Below are positions 16,709-24,450 of a stretch of DNA of 64,000 nt, one piece after another (the first letter of the stretch is position 1; the number at the start of each line of letters is the position of its first letter). The DNA is from Aureimonas phyllosphaerae (GTDB taxonomy: Bacteria; Pseudomonadota; Alphaproteobacteria; Rhizobiales; Rhizobiaceae): positions 1 to 64,000 of the forward strand of contig NZ_FOOA01000005.1 in the NCBI RefSeq assembly GCF_900113065.1. Direction: 5' to 3'. The notes beneath the pieces were generated by a model that ran no database searches, was not told where the DNA came from, and worked only from the letters and a program-made list of their open reading frames with translations. The position numbers and the translations under genes are program-made.

Positions 16709-16947
16709 TCGAATGAATAATGATAAGTTAATGATAACAGTTTATGTCATATAGATTAAATCTGGCGCTATCAGGCGGTCGATGGCGTTGGGGCAGTCGA
16801 TGTCGGTTGGGGCCGATGTTGCGATCGGCGGACGGGCGTGCGGAGGTGATCCCGCGGATACGGGGCGCGAGTCGTCACGGAGCGGCTGGACGCTGCAGAG
16901 TCAGGGCAGGGGCGTTCGAGGCCCGGTGCGGGCCCGCCGTGGCCGGG

Positions 16948-17301
16948 TCAGCGGATATCGAGCTGGCGCTTTTCGCAGATGTCGATGTCTCTGTAGACCT
17001 TGAACGGCTTGGCCCTGGTGCGCGTCGCCGATCGCGCGCGCGCCGGCTGCGGATCGTTGAAGTTCACCGTGAAGGTGAAGATGCACTTGTTGTAGTCGTC
17101 GAAGATCGTCACCGTCCGCGAAGAGCCGCCGGTCAGCGGAATGCGGGTCAGGTTGCGGTTGTTGGCGACGAGCTCGCTTGCGAATGCGGTAACGGTGTAG
17201 ATCGTCTCCGACGTCTCGTTCTTCAGTTCCACGCGCAGCGTCGCAGCGTCCGCGGGCGCGGCAGCAAGGAAGGTCAGGAGACAGGCCATCGATCGGCGCA
17301 T
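16948..17301 (-). CDS. small secreted protein of unknown function
   Basis: A 117-residue protein with a signal peptide (MRRSMACLLTFLAAAPADA). A mature domain of alternating beta-strands follows (TLRVELKNETSETIYTVTAF, SSRTVTIFDDYNKCIFTFTV) and a basic tail with KVYRDIDICEKRQL. Two mature cysteines (KCIF and DICE) could form a disulfide in the periplasm. It looks like a small beta-sandwich, but I do not recognise a family. It is monocistronic between the RTX-type gene and manC (divergent). Confidence 0.65.
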   Translation of the reverse strand: MRRSMACLLTFLAAAPADAATLRVELKNETSETIYTVTAFASELVANNRNLTRIPLTGGSSRTVTIFDDYNKCIFTFTVNFNDPQPARARSATRTRAKPFKVYRDIDICEKRQLDIR

Positions 17302-17507
17302 CGGTCATCGTCCTCGTCGCGGTTGCATCGTCGAACTTGCGGTTTGCCCGCCGCTTGGCAAGCCGGATCCCCGCCGGTCATTAAGACCAATTCGAATGCT
17401 TTCTAGACAATGACGGACCTTTGCCGTCTATAGCGGGCCGATATGCCGGCCGGGCCGATGGCCTTGGCCGGGATGGTAGACGGTCGGTCGAGGAAAGAGT
17501 TGAGCGC

Positions 17508-18941
17508 ATGACGGTATCCAGCAGGGCTCGCCAGGTTCATCCCGTCGTGATCGCAGGCGGCTCGGGAACGCGGCTCTGGCCGGTGTCGCGCGACACGATG
17601 CCCAAGCAGTTCGTCTCGCTTCTGGATTCCGGCCGCTCCACCTTCGAGGAGACGATTCTGCGCGTGTCCGGCCAGGGCTTCGCGCGCCCCGTCGTCGTCA
17701 CCCATTCCGACTTCCGCTTCGTGGTCGCCGAGCAGCTCGCCGGCCTCGGGGTCGAGGCCGACATCGTGCTCGAGCCGGAGCGCCGCGATTCGGCGGCAGC
17801 CATCGCCGTCGGTGCGCTGATCGCGGCCGGGCGTGACGAAGACGCCGTCTGCCTGGTGCTCGCCGCGGACCATCTGATCCCCGACGGCGACCTCTTCACC
17901 GCCGACTGCCAGGAGGCCGCCGCGGCCGCGGCCGGCTTCCAGCGCATCATGCTCCTCGGCATCGAGCCGACCGGCCCGTCCACCGCCTACGGCTACATCG
18001 CGCCCGGCGCCCCGCTCGGCGACAGCGGCGCCTTCACGGTCGAGCGCTTCGCCGAGAAGCCGAACCGCGAGACGGCCGAGACCTATGTCGCGGAAGGCTA
18101 TCGCTGGAACTCGGGCAACTTCGTCTTCCCGGCGCGCCTGATGCAGGAAGAGCTGTCGACCTATGCGCCCGAGGTCCTGAATGCCGCACGCGGCGCGCTG
18201 GAGGCCGCCGTGCGCGACCTCGACTTCCTGCGCCTCGACGCCGACGCCTTCGCCAGGGCCCCGCGCATCTCGATCGACTACGCCGTCATGGAGAAGACGC
18301 GGCGCGCCGGCGTTCTGAAGACGCGCTTCCGCTGGTCAGACATCGGCTCCTGGGACGCCATGTTCGACGTCAAGGACAAGGACGCGGCCGGCAACGTCCT
18401 CGAGGGCGCCGTCAGCGTCCTCGACACGCACGGCTCCTTCGTACGCTCCGACGAGGTGCTGACGACCGTCGTCGGCCTCGACGACGTCGTCGTGGTGACG
18501 ACGCCCGACGCCGTTCTCGTCACCTCGCGCGAGCGGGCCGGCGAGGTGAAGTCGCTGGTCGCCAAGCTTCATGCCGAGAAGCGTCCCGAGGCCGGGCAGC
18601 ACCACCGCATCCACCGCCCCTGGGGCTGGTACCAGCGGATCGACATCGGCGACCGGTTCCAGGTCAAGCATATCTGCGTCAAGCCGGGCGGCATCCTCAG
18701 CCTGCAGCGCCATTACCACCGCGCCGAGCACTGGGTCGTCGTGCGCGGCACCGCCGAGGTGACGGTCGACGGCGCGGTCAAGCTCTTCCACGAGAACGAG
18801 GCGGCCTACCTGCCGATCGGCTGCACCCACCGCCTGCACAATCCCGGCAAGATTCCGCTGAAGCTCATCGAGGTCCAGGTCGGCTCCTATACCGGCGAGG
18901 ACGACATCGTGCGCATCGAGGACATCTACGCCCGCAATTGA
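17508..18941 (+). CDS. manC: mannose-1-phosphate guanylyltransferase / mannose-6-phosphate isomerase
   Basis: A 477-residue bifunctional type II enzyme. The nucleotidyltransferase domain opens with VVIAGGSGTRLWPVSRDTMP followed by KQF, the GDP-mannose pyrophosphorylase signature (residues 13-35). The C-terminal cupin (about 365-475) carries HRPWGWYQRIDIGDRFQVKH, LSLQRHYHRAEHWVVVRGTA and a late NPGKIPLKLIEVQ, the isomerase part with its metal ligands. It makes GDP-mannose for surface polysaccharide. The start at ATG 17508 follows AGGAAAG. The phosphomannomutase gene lies 50 bases downstream, so the two probably form an operon. Confidence 0.95.
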   Translation: MTVSSRARQVHPVVIAGGSGTRLWPVSRDTMPKQFVSLLDSGRSTFEETILRVSGQGFARPVVVTHSDFRFVVAEQLAGLGVEADIVLEPERRDSAAAIAVGALIAAGRDEDAVCLVLAADHLIPDGDLFTADCQEAAAAAAGFQRIMLLGIEPTGPSTAYGYIAPGAPLGDSGAFTVERFAEKPNRETAETYVAEGYRWNSGNFVFPARLMQEELSTYAPEVLNAARGALEAAVRDLDFLRLDADAFARAPRISIDYAVMEKTRRAGVLKTRFRWSDIGSWDAMFDVKDKDAAGNVLEGAVSVLDTHGSFVRSDEVLTTVVGLDDVVVVTTPDAVLVTSRERAGEVKSLVAKLHAEKRPEAGQHHRIHRPWGWYQRIDIGDRFQVKHICVKPGGILSLQRHYHRAEHWVVVRGTAEVTVDGAVKLFHENEAAYLPIGCTHRLHNPGKIPLKLIEVQVGSYTGEDDIVRIEDIYARN

Positions 18942-18992
18942 GCCCGGCGGCTCCTGTTGCGTGCGGAACGAAGCTGAAGGGCAGGCCGGCGG

Positions 18993-20405
18993 ATGAGCAG
19001 CTTGAAGTTCGGAACCAGCGGCCTGCGCGGCCTGGTGGTGGATCTCGTCGGCGGTCCGGCGGCCACCTGGACCGCGGCGTTCCTCGCCCATCTCGACGCG
19101 GCGGGCCTGAGCCCGGCCACGCGCGAGGTGATCGTCGGGCAGGACCTGCGCTCGTCGAGCCCGCAGATCGCCGCCGACTGCCTGCGCGCCGCGAGCGCCT
19201 GGGGCTGGCACGCGCTCGACGCCGGCGCGCTGCCGACGCCGGCGCTCGCGCAGGAGGCGATCCGGCGCGGCGCGGCCGCGGTGATGGTGACGGGCAGCCA
19301 TATCCCGGACGATCGCAACGGCCTGAAGTTCTATCGCCCCGACGGCGAGATCACCAAGGCCGACGAGACCGGTATCCGCGCCGCCTTCGAGGCGGGGCAG
19401 CAGGCCGGTGAGGCGGGTGGGGAGCCCCGGACGCTCGAAGGCCTCACCGAGACCTACATCGACCGCATCGTCGGCTTCTTCGGGCCGGAGGCCCTGTCCG
19501 GTCTGCGGGTCGGCGTCTACCAGCAGAGCTCGGTCGCCCGCGACGTGCTCACTGAGGCGCTGGGCCGCCTCGGCGCCTCGCCCGAGCCGCTCGCCCGTGC
19601 CGACCGCTTCATTCCCGTCGACACCGAGGCGCATCGCCCGGAGGATCTCGACCTCATCGTCGGCTGGACGGCGGACGGTCGGTTCGACGCCATCGTCTCG
19701 ACCGACGGCGACGCGGACCGGCCGCTTCTAGCTGACGAGCGCGGCCGCATCGTGCGCGGCGATCTTCTTGGGCTCCTGACCGCCCGCCGGCTCGGCGCCG
19801 ACATCGTGGTGACGCCGGTCACCTCGTCGTCGAGCCTCGAGCGCGCGCCGTTCCTCTCGCAGGTCGTGCGCACCCGCGTCGGCTCGCCCTTCGTGATCGA
19901 GGGAATGGAAGGCGCGGCGGGATCGGGCACCGTCGTCGGCTTCGAGGCGAACGGCGGCGTCCTCGTCGGTTCGGACGTGGAGCGGGACGGGCGCCGTCTG
20001 TCCGCGTTGAAGACGCGCGATGCGCTGCTTCCGATCGTCGCGACGCTCGCCGAGGCGAAGGCCGCCGGCCAGTCCGTGTCGCGTGTCGTCGAGGGCCTGG
20101 AGGCGGGCGCGGCGGCGGCCGATCGCCTGCCCGAAATCGCGGCTGACAAGAGCACGCCCTTCCTCGCCATGCTGGCGGCGGGGGGCGAGGATGCCCGGGC
20201 CTTCTTTGCCGAGCGCGGCACGATCGAGGACGTCAACACGTTCGACGGCGTGCGCACGACGCTCGCCGATGGCTCGACCGTTCACTACCGCGCCTCCGGC
20301 AACGCGCCGGAGCTGCGCTGCTATGTCGAGGCCGGGAGCGAGCCCGCCGCGGCCGAGCTTCTCGCCTGGGGTCTCGAAGCCGCCCGGCGTCGCCTCGGCG
20401 CCTGA
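18993..20405 (+). CDS. manB: phosphomannomutase/phosphoglucomutase-family enzyme
   Basis: A 470-residue alpha-D-phosphohexomutase. The phosphoserine loop is VTGSHIPDDRNG (Ser 102). The metal loop is STDGDADRPLL (Asp 238, 240, 242). The sugar-binding loop is FEANGGVL (about 318) and the phosphate-binding loop RASGNAPELRCYVEAG lies near the C terminus. The sugar loop is FEANGG rather than GEMSGH, which marks a subgroup. It should convert mannose-6-phosphate to mannose-1-phosphate for the adjacent manC product, an inference from context. It is followed six bases after the stop by a dispersed repeat of family A, opposite the convergent rfbD. Confidence 0.9.
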   Translation: MSSLKFGTSGLRGLVVDLVGGPAATWTAAFLAHLDAAGLSPATREVIVGQDLRSSSPQIAADCLRAASAWGWHALDAGALPTPALAQEAIRRGAAAVMVTGSHIPDDRNGLKFYRPDGEITKADETGIRAAFEAGQQAGEAGGEPRTLEGLTETYIDRIVGFFGPEALSGLRVGVYQQSSVARDVLTEALGRLGASPEPLARADRFIPVDTEAHRPEDLDLIVGWTADGRFDAIVSTDGDADRPLLADERGRIVRGDLLGLLTARRLGADIVVTPVTSSSSLERAPFLSQVVRTRVGSPFVIEGMEGAAGSGTVVGFEANGGVLVGSDVERDGRRLSALKTRDALLPIVATLAEAKAAGQSVSRVVEGLEAGAAAADRLPEIAADKSTPFLAMLAAGGEDARAFFAERGTIEDVNTFDGVRTTLADGSTVHYRASGNAPELRCYVEAGSEPAAAELLAWGLEAARRRLGA

Positions 20406-20411
20406 GGTCCA

Positions 20412-20574
20412 AGAGCCCGTCCGGAAAGTCCCCGGCGGAGGATGGGCGAGGGATTTTCGTCGCCCATGAGGCGCCGAACGCAGTCGATGCCGGCGGCGTC
20501 AGTGAGAATCGGTCACGAAATGGGTGAGGGAAAGTACCGCCGAGCCGACCCGGCGGACTTTCCGGACGGGCTCT
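20412..20574 (-). repeat. dispersed TIR repeat, family A copy 2 (MITE-like, 163 bp)
   Basis: The ends are a perfect 20-bp terminal inverted repeat: AGAGCCCGTCCGGAAAGTCC at 20412-20431 and its exact complement at 20555-20574. The interior read on the minus strand matches the copy at 3949-4110 (CCGCCGGCATCGACTGCGTT, GGCGACGAAAATCCCTCGCC). The right end overlaps the TAG stop of rfbD and the left end lies six bases after the manB stop. It has no coding capacity. Confidence 0.92.
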
Positions 20575-21448
20575 AAAGAAGGCGGTCGAGGACGGCCTTC
20601 GTCGATACGCGCCAGTCGGGCAGGACGAGGCCGTAGACCCGGCCGAGCTTCTCGCCCGATAGGCGCGAATTGGCCGGTCGGCGCGCCGGCGTCGGATAAT
20701 CCGCCGTGCCGATCCGCCCGACGGTGACGCGCTTGCCGGTGCGGGCCTCCCGTTCCGCGAAGATCGTCTCCGCAAAATCCGCCCACGTCGCTTCGCCCGA
20801 ACCCGTCAGATGGAAGGTGCCGCGCAGGTTCGGATCGGGGTCCGCCGCCAGGCGCCGCGCGACCGCGATCACCGCGTCGGCGATATCGAGCGCGCTCGTC
20901 GGCGTGCCGTGCTGGTCGGCGACGACGTTCACCGCGTCGCGCGTCTCGCCGAGCCGCAGCATGGTCTTCAGGAAGTTCGCGCCGAAGGGCGAGTAGACCC
21001 AGGCCGTGCGCAGGATCGCATGGTTCGGCTGCGCTTGTGCAATGCGTCGCTCGCCTTCGAGCTTCGAGCGACCGTAGACCGACACCGGTCCGGTCGGATC
21101 GCTTTCGACATAAGGGTCGGTCTTCTCGCCTGAGAACACGTAGTCGGTCGACAGGTGGACGATGGGGACATCGAGTTCGGCGGCCACCGCCGCCAGCGCC
21201 GCGGGGCCCTCGGCGTTGACCGCAAAGGCGAGATCCGGCTCGCTCTCCGCCTTGTCCACCGCTGTGTAGGCCGCGGCCGAGACGATCGCATCCGGCCGGG
21301 CGGCGGAGACGGCGGCGCGGATCGAGGCGGCATCGGCCAGATCGAGGTCCGGTCGGCCGAGTGCGACGATGTCCACGCCCGCGGCCGGACCGCGCTCCAG
21401 AAGGGCCGAGACCACCTGTCCCTGCCGGCCCGTCACCACGATGCGCAT
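20573..21448 (-). CDS. rfbD: dTDP-4-dehydrorhamnose reductase
   Basis: A 291-residue enzyme that reduces dTDP-4-dehydro-L-rhamnose to dTDP-L-rhamnose. The NAD(P) motif is IVVTGRQGQVVSALLERG. The catalytic triad residues are in VHLSTDYVFSGEKTDPY (Thr 101) and VYGRSKLEGE (Tyr 125, Lys 129). TAWVYSPFGANFLKTMLRL and RRPANSRLSGEKL are also family-typical. Length is normal. The usual partners rfbA, rfbB and rfbC are not in the window, so they must be elsewhere if the pathway works. Its TAG stop shares two bases with the end of the family A repeat. Confidence 0.94.
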   Translation of the reverse strand: MRIVVTGRQGQVVSALLERGPAAGVDIVALGRPDLDLADAASIRAAVSAARPDAIVSAAAYTAVDKAESEPDLAFAVNAEGPAALAAVAAELDVPIVHLSTDYVFSGEKTDPYVESDPTGPVSVYGRSKLEGERRIAQAQPNHAILRTAWVYSPFGANFLKTMLRLGETRDAVNVVADQHGTPTSALDIADAVIAVARRLAADPDPNLRGTFHLTGSGEATWADFAETIFAEREARTGKRVTVGRIGTADYPTPARRPANSRLSGEKLGRVYGLVLPDWRVSTKAVLDRLL

Positions 21449-21484
21449 CGATCGATCCCCATGCCTCGAGTCGTTCGCCCCTCC

Positions 21485-22402
21485 TTACGGCGTGAGCGGC
21501 GCCGTTTCGAGCAAAAAGGTTGGCCCAGCCTCTCGCGACGCCTCGGAGAGCCAGGACCGGAAGGCTGACATCGCGGAGGTCTCGGGACGCGAATTCAGGC
21601 GGGTGAGCCAGTAGCGGCCGAGGTCGACGACGTCCGCGAAGGGCTGGACCAGCGTGCCGGCGACGAGGTGACGGTCGAAGAGGGCCGGCGGCGCGAGTGC
21701 CACGCCCACGCCCATCAGCGCCGCTTCGACCATGGCGAGCGAGGTGTCGAACACGATGCCGCCCGGCAGGCGGAGGTCGCCATGGAGACCGGCGGCCACG
21801 AACCACCGGGCCCATTCGTCCTGACGATAGGAGCGCAGCAGCCTCTGGCCGAGGAGATCCTCCGGCCGCGTCAGCGCGGCGGCGATCGCGGGCGTGCAGA
21901 GCGGGCTCAAGGGCGCGTCGAGGATCGGCACCGACCATGTGCCGTGCCACGCGCCGTCGCCGAAGCGGATGGCGTAGTCGAGCCCTTCGGCCGCCGGGTC
22001 GACGCGGTTGTTGTGGGTCGACAGGCGCAGGTCCACGAACGGGTGGCGCTCCGAGAAGTCGGACAGGCGCGGCACCAGCCAGCGGACCGCGAAGGTGCCG
22101 ACGGCTCCCACCCGCAGCGTCTCGCGCATCGCGCCGTTCTCGAAGCGCGTCAGCGTACCCGCCATCCGGTCGAACGCGTCGCGCACGCCCGGCAGCAGCA
22201 TCTCCCCCTCGCGCGTCAGCATCAGGCCGCGCGGCAGACGCTCGAAGAGCGCGGCGCCGAGCGACTGCTCCAGCGCCTTGACCTGATGGCTGACGGCCCC
22301 TTGCGTGACGTTCAGTTCGATCGCCGCGCGGGTGAACGACTGGTGGCGCGCCGACGCCTCGAAGGCCCGCAGCGCCGTCAGCGGCAGATAGGGCCTGGCC
22401 AT
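21485..22402 (-). CDS. ampR: LysR-type regulator AmpR
   Basis: A 305-residue LTTR. The winged helix-turn-helix (residues 1-65) starts MARPYLPLTALRAFEASARH and contains SFTRAAIELNVTQGAVSHQV, very close to AmpR. RGLMLTREGEMLLPGVRDAF leads into the effector-binding domain. AmpR senses muropeptide intermediates and controls the adjacent beta-lactamase. It is divergent from ampC with 139 bases between the starts, the classical arrangement. The start ATG 22402 is chosen because it begins the conserved DNA-binding domain; the frame continues upstream to 22495. I could not point to a clear T-N11-A operator by eye. Confidence 0.9.
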   Translation of the reverse strand: MARPYLPLTALRAFEASARHQSFTRAAIELNVTQGAVSHQVKALEQSLGAALFERLPRGLMLTREGEMLLPGVRDAFDRMAGTLTRFENGAMRETLRVGAVGTFAVRWLVPRLSDFSERHPFVDLRLSTHNNRVDPAAEGLDYAIRFGDGAWHGTWSVPILDAPLSPLCTPAIAAALTRPEDLLGQRLLRSYRQDEWARWFVAAGLHGDLRLPGGIVFDTSLAMVEAALMGVGVALAPPALFDRHLVAGTLVQPFADVVDLGRYWLTRLNSRPETSAMSAFRSWLSEASREAGPTFLLETAPLTP

Positions 22403-22541
22403 CCTCGTCCCCCAATTTTTCTCATGGCTCGCCCGAGAATTCGTGGTTTGCGCCGGATGCCCGAAGTTCCGCAAATGCGGGTCAGAAAGATGCACCGGCG
22501 GACCGTCTCGCGGCCACCGCCACCCATAAGGTCAACGATCC

Positions 22542-23708
22542 ATGCCCGCCAGCCCGACGCTCCGATCCCTTCTCTCCGGCCTTGCCATGGCGGCCTCTCT
22601 TGCCGCCTTGGTGTCGCCTGCGGCCGCCACCGATCCGGCGGCCGTCGAGCGCCAGGTCCGGTCGGTCATCGAGCCCGTCATGCGCGAGGCGTCCATTCCC
22701 GGCATGGCCGTCGTGGTGATCGAGAACGGTCGTCGCCATCAGTTCAATTTTGGTGTCGATGCGCCCTCGGGCGGCAAGCCGGTGACGGCGGACACGCTGT
22801 TCGAGCTCGGCTCGCTATCGAAGACCTTCACCGCGACGCTCGGCGCGACGGCGGAGGCCGAGGGGCACCTGTCGCTCTCCGACCCCGCCGAACGCTACGA
22901 GCCGGCCCTTGCGGGACACCCCATCGGCCGCGCGACGCTTCTCGACCTTGCGACCTATACGGCCGCCGGTCTGCCGCTGCAGTTTCCCGACGACGTGTCG
23001 GGCAATGAGGCGATCCTTCGCTATTTCCAGAACTTCCGGCCGGAGGTCGAGCCCGGAACGGTACGACGCTACTCCAACCCGTCGATCGGCCTCTTCGGCG
23101 ATCTTGCGGGGCGCGCGACGGGAGAGGGCTTCGAAGCGACGATGACGCGCGACATCCTGCCCGCTCTCGGCCTTCGCAGCACGTTCCTGACGGTCCCGGA
23201 GCGCGAGATGCCCCGCTACGCTTTCGGCACCGCGCCGACCGGCGAGGCGATCCGCGTGTCGCCCGGCCCGCTCGACGGATCGGCCTACGGGCTGAAGTCC
23301 ACGGCTACCGACATGGCGCGCTTCGTGGAGGTGCAGATCGATCCCTCCTCGCTGCCCGCCCCGCTTCGCGCCGGGGTCGAGGCGACCCATCTCGGGCACG
23401 CCCGGGTCGGTCCGATGGTGCAGGGGCTCGGATGGGAGCAGTATCCCTATCCGGTCGATGTCGAGATGCTTCTGACCGGCAACTCGGCCGACATGGCGTT
23501 GAAGCCGCAAACCGCGACGCGCCTCGATCCGCCACAGGCACCGCAGGGCGCGGTGCTCTTCAACAAGACCGGCTCGACCCGCGGCTTCGGCGCCTATGCC
23601 GCCTTCGTGCCGGAACGGCGGATCGGCGTCGTGTTCCTGGCGAACCGCAACTGGCCGAACGCGACGCGCGTGCGGGCTGGCCATGCGATCCTGTCGGCGC
23701 TGGACTAG
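22542..23708 (+). CDS. ampC: class C beta-lactamase AmpC
   Basis: A 388-residue periplasmic serine beta-lactamase. The signal peptide ends near SPAAATDP (residue 31). The active-site motifs are SLSK (Ser 91, Lys 94), YSN (177-179) and KTG (342-344), with GLGWEQYPYP just before the last. That combination, with the tyrosine motif and the length, points to class C rather than to a generic serine hydrolase. It hydrolyses cephalosporins in known family members; spectrum cannot be predicted. The divergent ampR suggests induction by cell-wall damage. The TAG stop shares its last two bases with a family B repeat. Confidence 0.92.
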   Translation: MPASPTLRSLLSGLAMAASLAALVSPAAATDPAAVERQVRSVIEPVMREASIPGMAVVVIENGRRHQFNFGVDAPSGGKPVTADTLFELGSLSKTFTATLGATAEAEGHLSLSDPAERYEPALAGHPIGRATLLDLATYTAAGLPLQFPDDVSGNEAILRYFQNFRPEVEPGTVRRYSNPSIGLFGDLAGRATGEGFEATMTRDILPALGLRSTFLTVPEREMPRYAFGTAPTGEAIRVSPGPLDGSAYGLKSTATDMARFVEVQIDPSSLPAPLRAGVEATHLGHARVGPMVQGLGWEQYPYPVDVEMLLTGNSADMALKPQTATRLDPPQAPQGAVLFNKTGSTRGFGAYAAFVPERRIGVVFLANRNWPNATRVRAGHAILSALD

Positions 23709-23850
23709 AGCGCTGTCCGAGCGGATCGAACGGTCGTCATCGCCCTTCGGACGCCCGCTGCACCGCAGAGCGCTTTCGCCCCGTGCCGGCCTTGCTCGAG
23801 AACCGAAACCGCCTCAGTGCCGACCACCCGATCCGGTCGGAAAACGCTCC
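23707..23850 (+). repeat. dispersed TIR repeat, family B copy 2 (144 bp)
   Basis: The left end AGAGCGCTGTCCGAGCGGAT and the complement of the right end, GGAGCGTTTTCCGACCGGAT, form a 20-base imperfect terminal inverted repeat. Next to the left end is the core CGAACGGTCGTCATCGCCCT, TCGGACGC, shared with the copies at 32315 and 8218. The left end overlaps the ampC stop codon, and the right end is 13 bases from the stop of the convergent receiver gene. Confidence 0.88.
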
Positions 23851-23862
23851 GGAGGCGACGCG

Positions 23863-24237
23863 TCAGCTCCGCTCGAAAAGAAGGCGCACGACGTTGTCCG
23901 GATCGGCCGGCTTCCGGAACACCGGCACGTCGTCGTATTCCTGGGGGATGATCCAGTCGTCGTAGCCGGTGACGAAGACGATCGGCACGCCGTGGCGGCG
24001 CAGCGCGTGGGCGACCGGAAAGACCTTGTCGCCCGCCAGATTGACGTCGAGGATCGCAGCATCGACTGGCCCGCCGCCTTCCAGGACGTTCAACGCATCG
24101 TCGACGCTCGCGACCGGCCCGACGACCTCGCCGCCACCTGCTCTCACCGCCGTGGTCAGCGCTTCGGCAGCGAAATACTCGTCCTCGACGATCAGGACGC
24201 GTTGGCCGGAGAGTTCGAAGGCAGAGGCTGTTAACAT
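23863..24237 (-). CDS. single-domain response regulator
   Basis: A 124-residue stand-alone receiver domain. The acidic pair is in VLIVEDEYFAAEAL, the phospho-acceptor Asp in DAAILDVNLAGD, Thr in VFVTGYDDW and the conserved Lys in VFRKPADPDNV. There is no output domain, so it works by protein contact or as a phosphate sink. It is divergent from an HWE-type histidine kinase 213 bases away, a common pairing, and is the likely substrate of that kinase. Start ATG 24237. Confidence 0.9.
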   Translation of the reverse strand: MLTASAFELSGQRVLIVEDEYFAAEALTTAVRAGGGEVVGPVASVDDALNVLEGGGPVDAAILDVNLAGDKVFPVAHALRRHGVPIVFVTGYDDWIIPQEYDDVPVFRKPADPDNVVRLLFERS

Positions 24238-24450
24238 GGCGCAGTCCGCTCGCGCGCGATCCTTTTCTTGGGATGTAAGAGCTTTACAACCGCTTGGCGA
24301 ATGAAATGGCGGTAAGAAACTCGTCTCGCCTACCGAAGCATTCCGCCCGGGCCGCCGATTGCCACCTTCGGGAGGGCGCGGCGGGCTTGTGCCGGCCCGT
24401 TTCCGCTCGTTAGATCAGGCGCACGATGGATCGGCCGAAGGACAGTGCGG

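Noticed and set aside
16744-17406. A 220-residue plus-strand frame over the small secreted protein
   Set aside because: It is Arg/Gly-rich without features. The opposite strand encodes a protein with a clear signal peptide and beta-strand pattern.
22403-22541. AmpR operator between ampR and ampC
   Set aside because: An operator is expected from the arrangement, but no clear dyad with T-N11-A spacing could be pointed to by eye.
23969-24304. Small plus-strand frame opposite the receiver gene
   Set aside because: It is a shadow of the response regulator, with Thr/Ser/Arg-rich composition and no motif.
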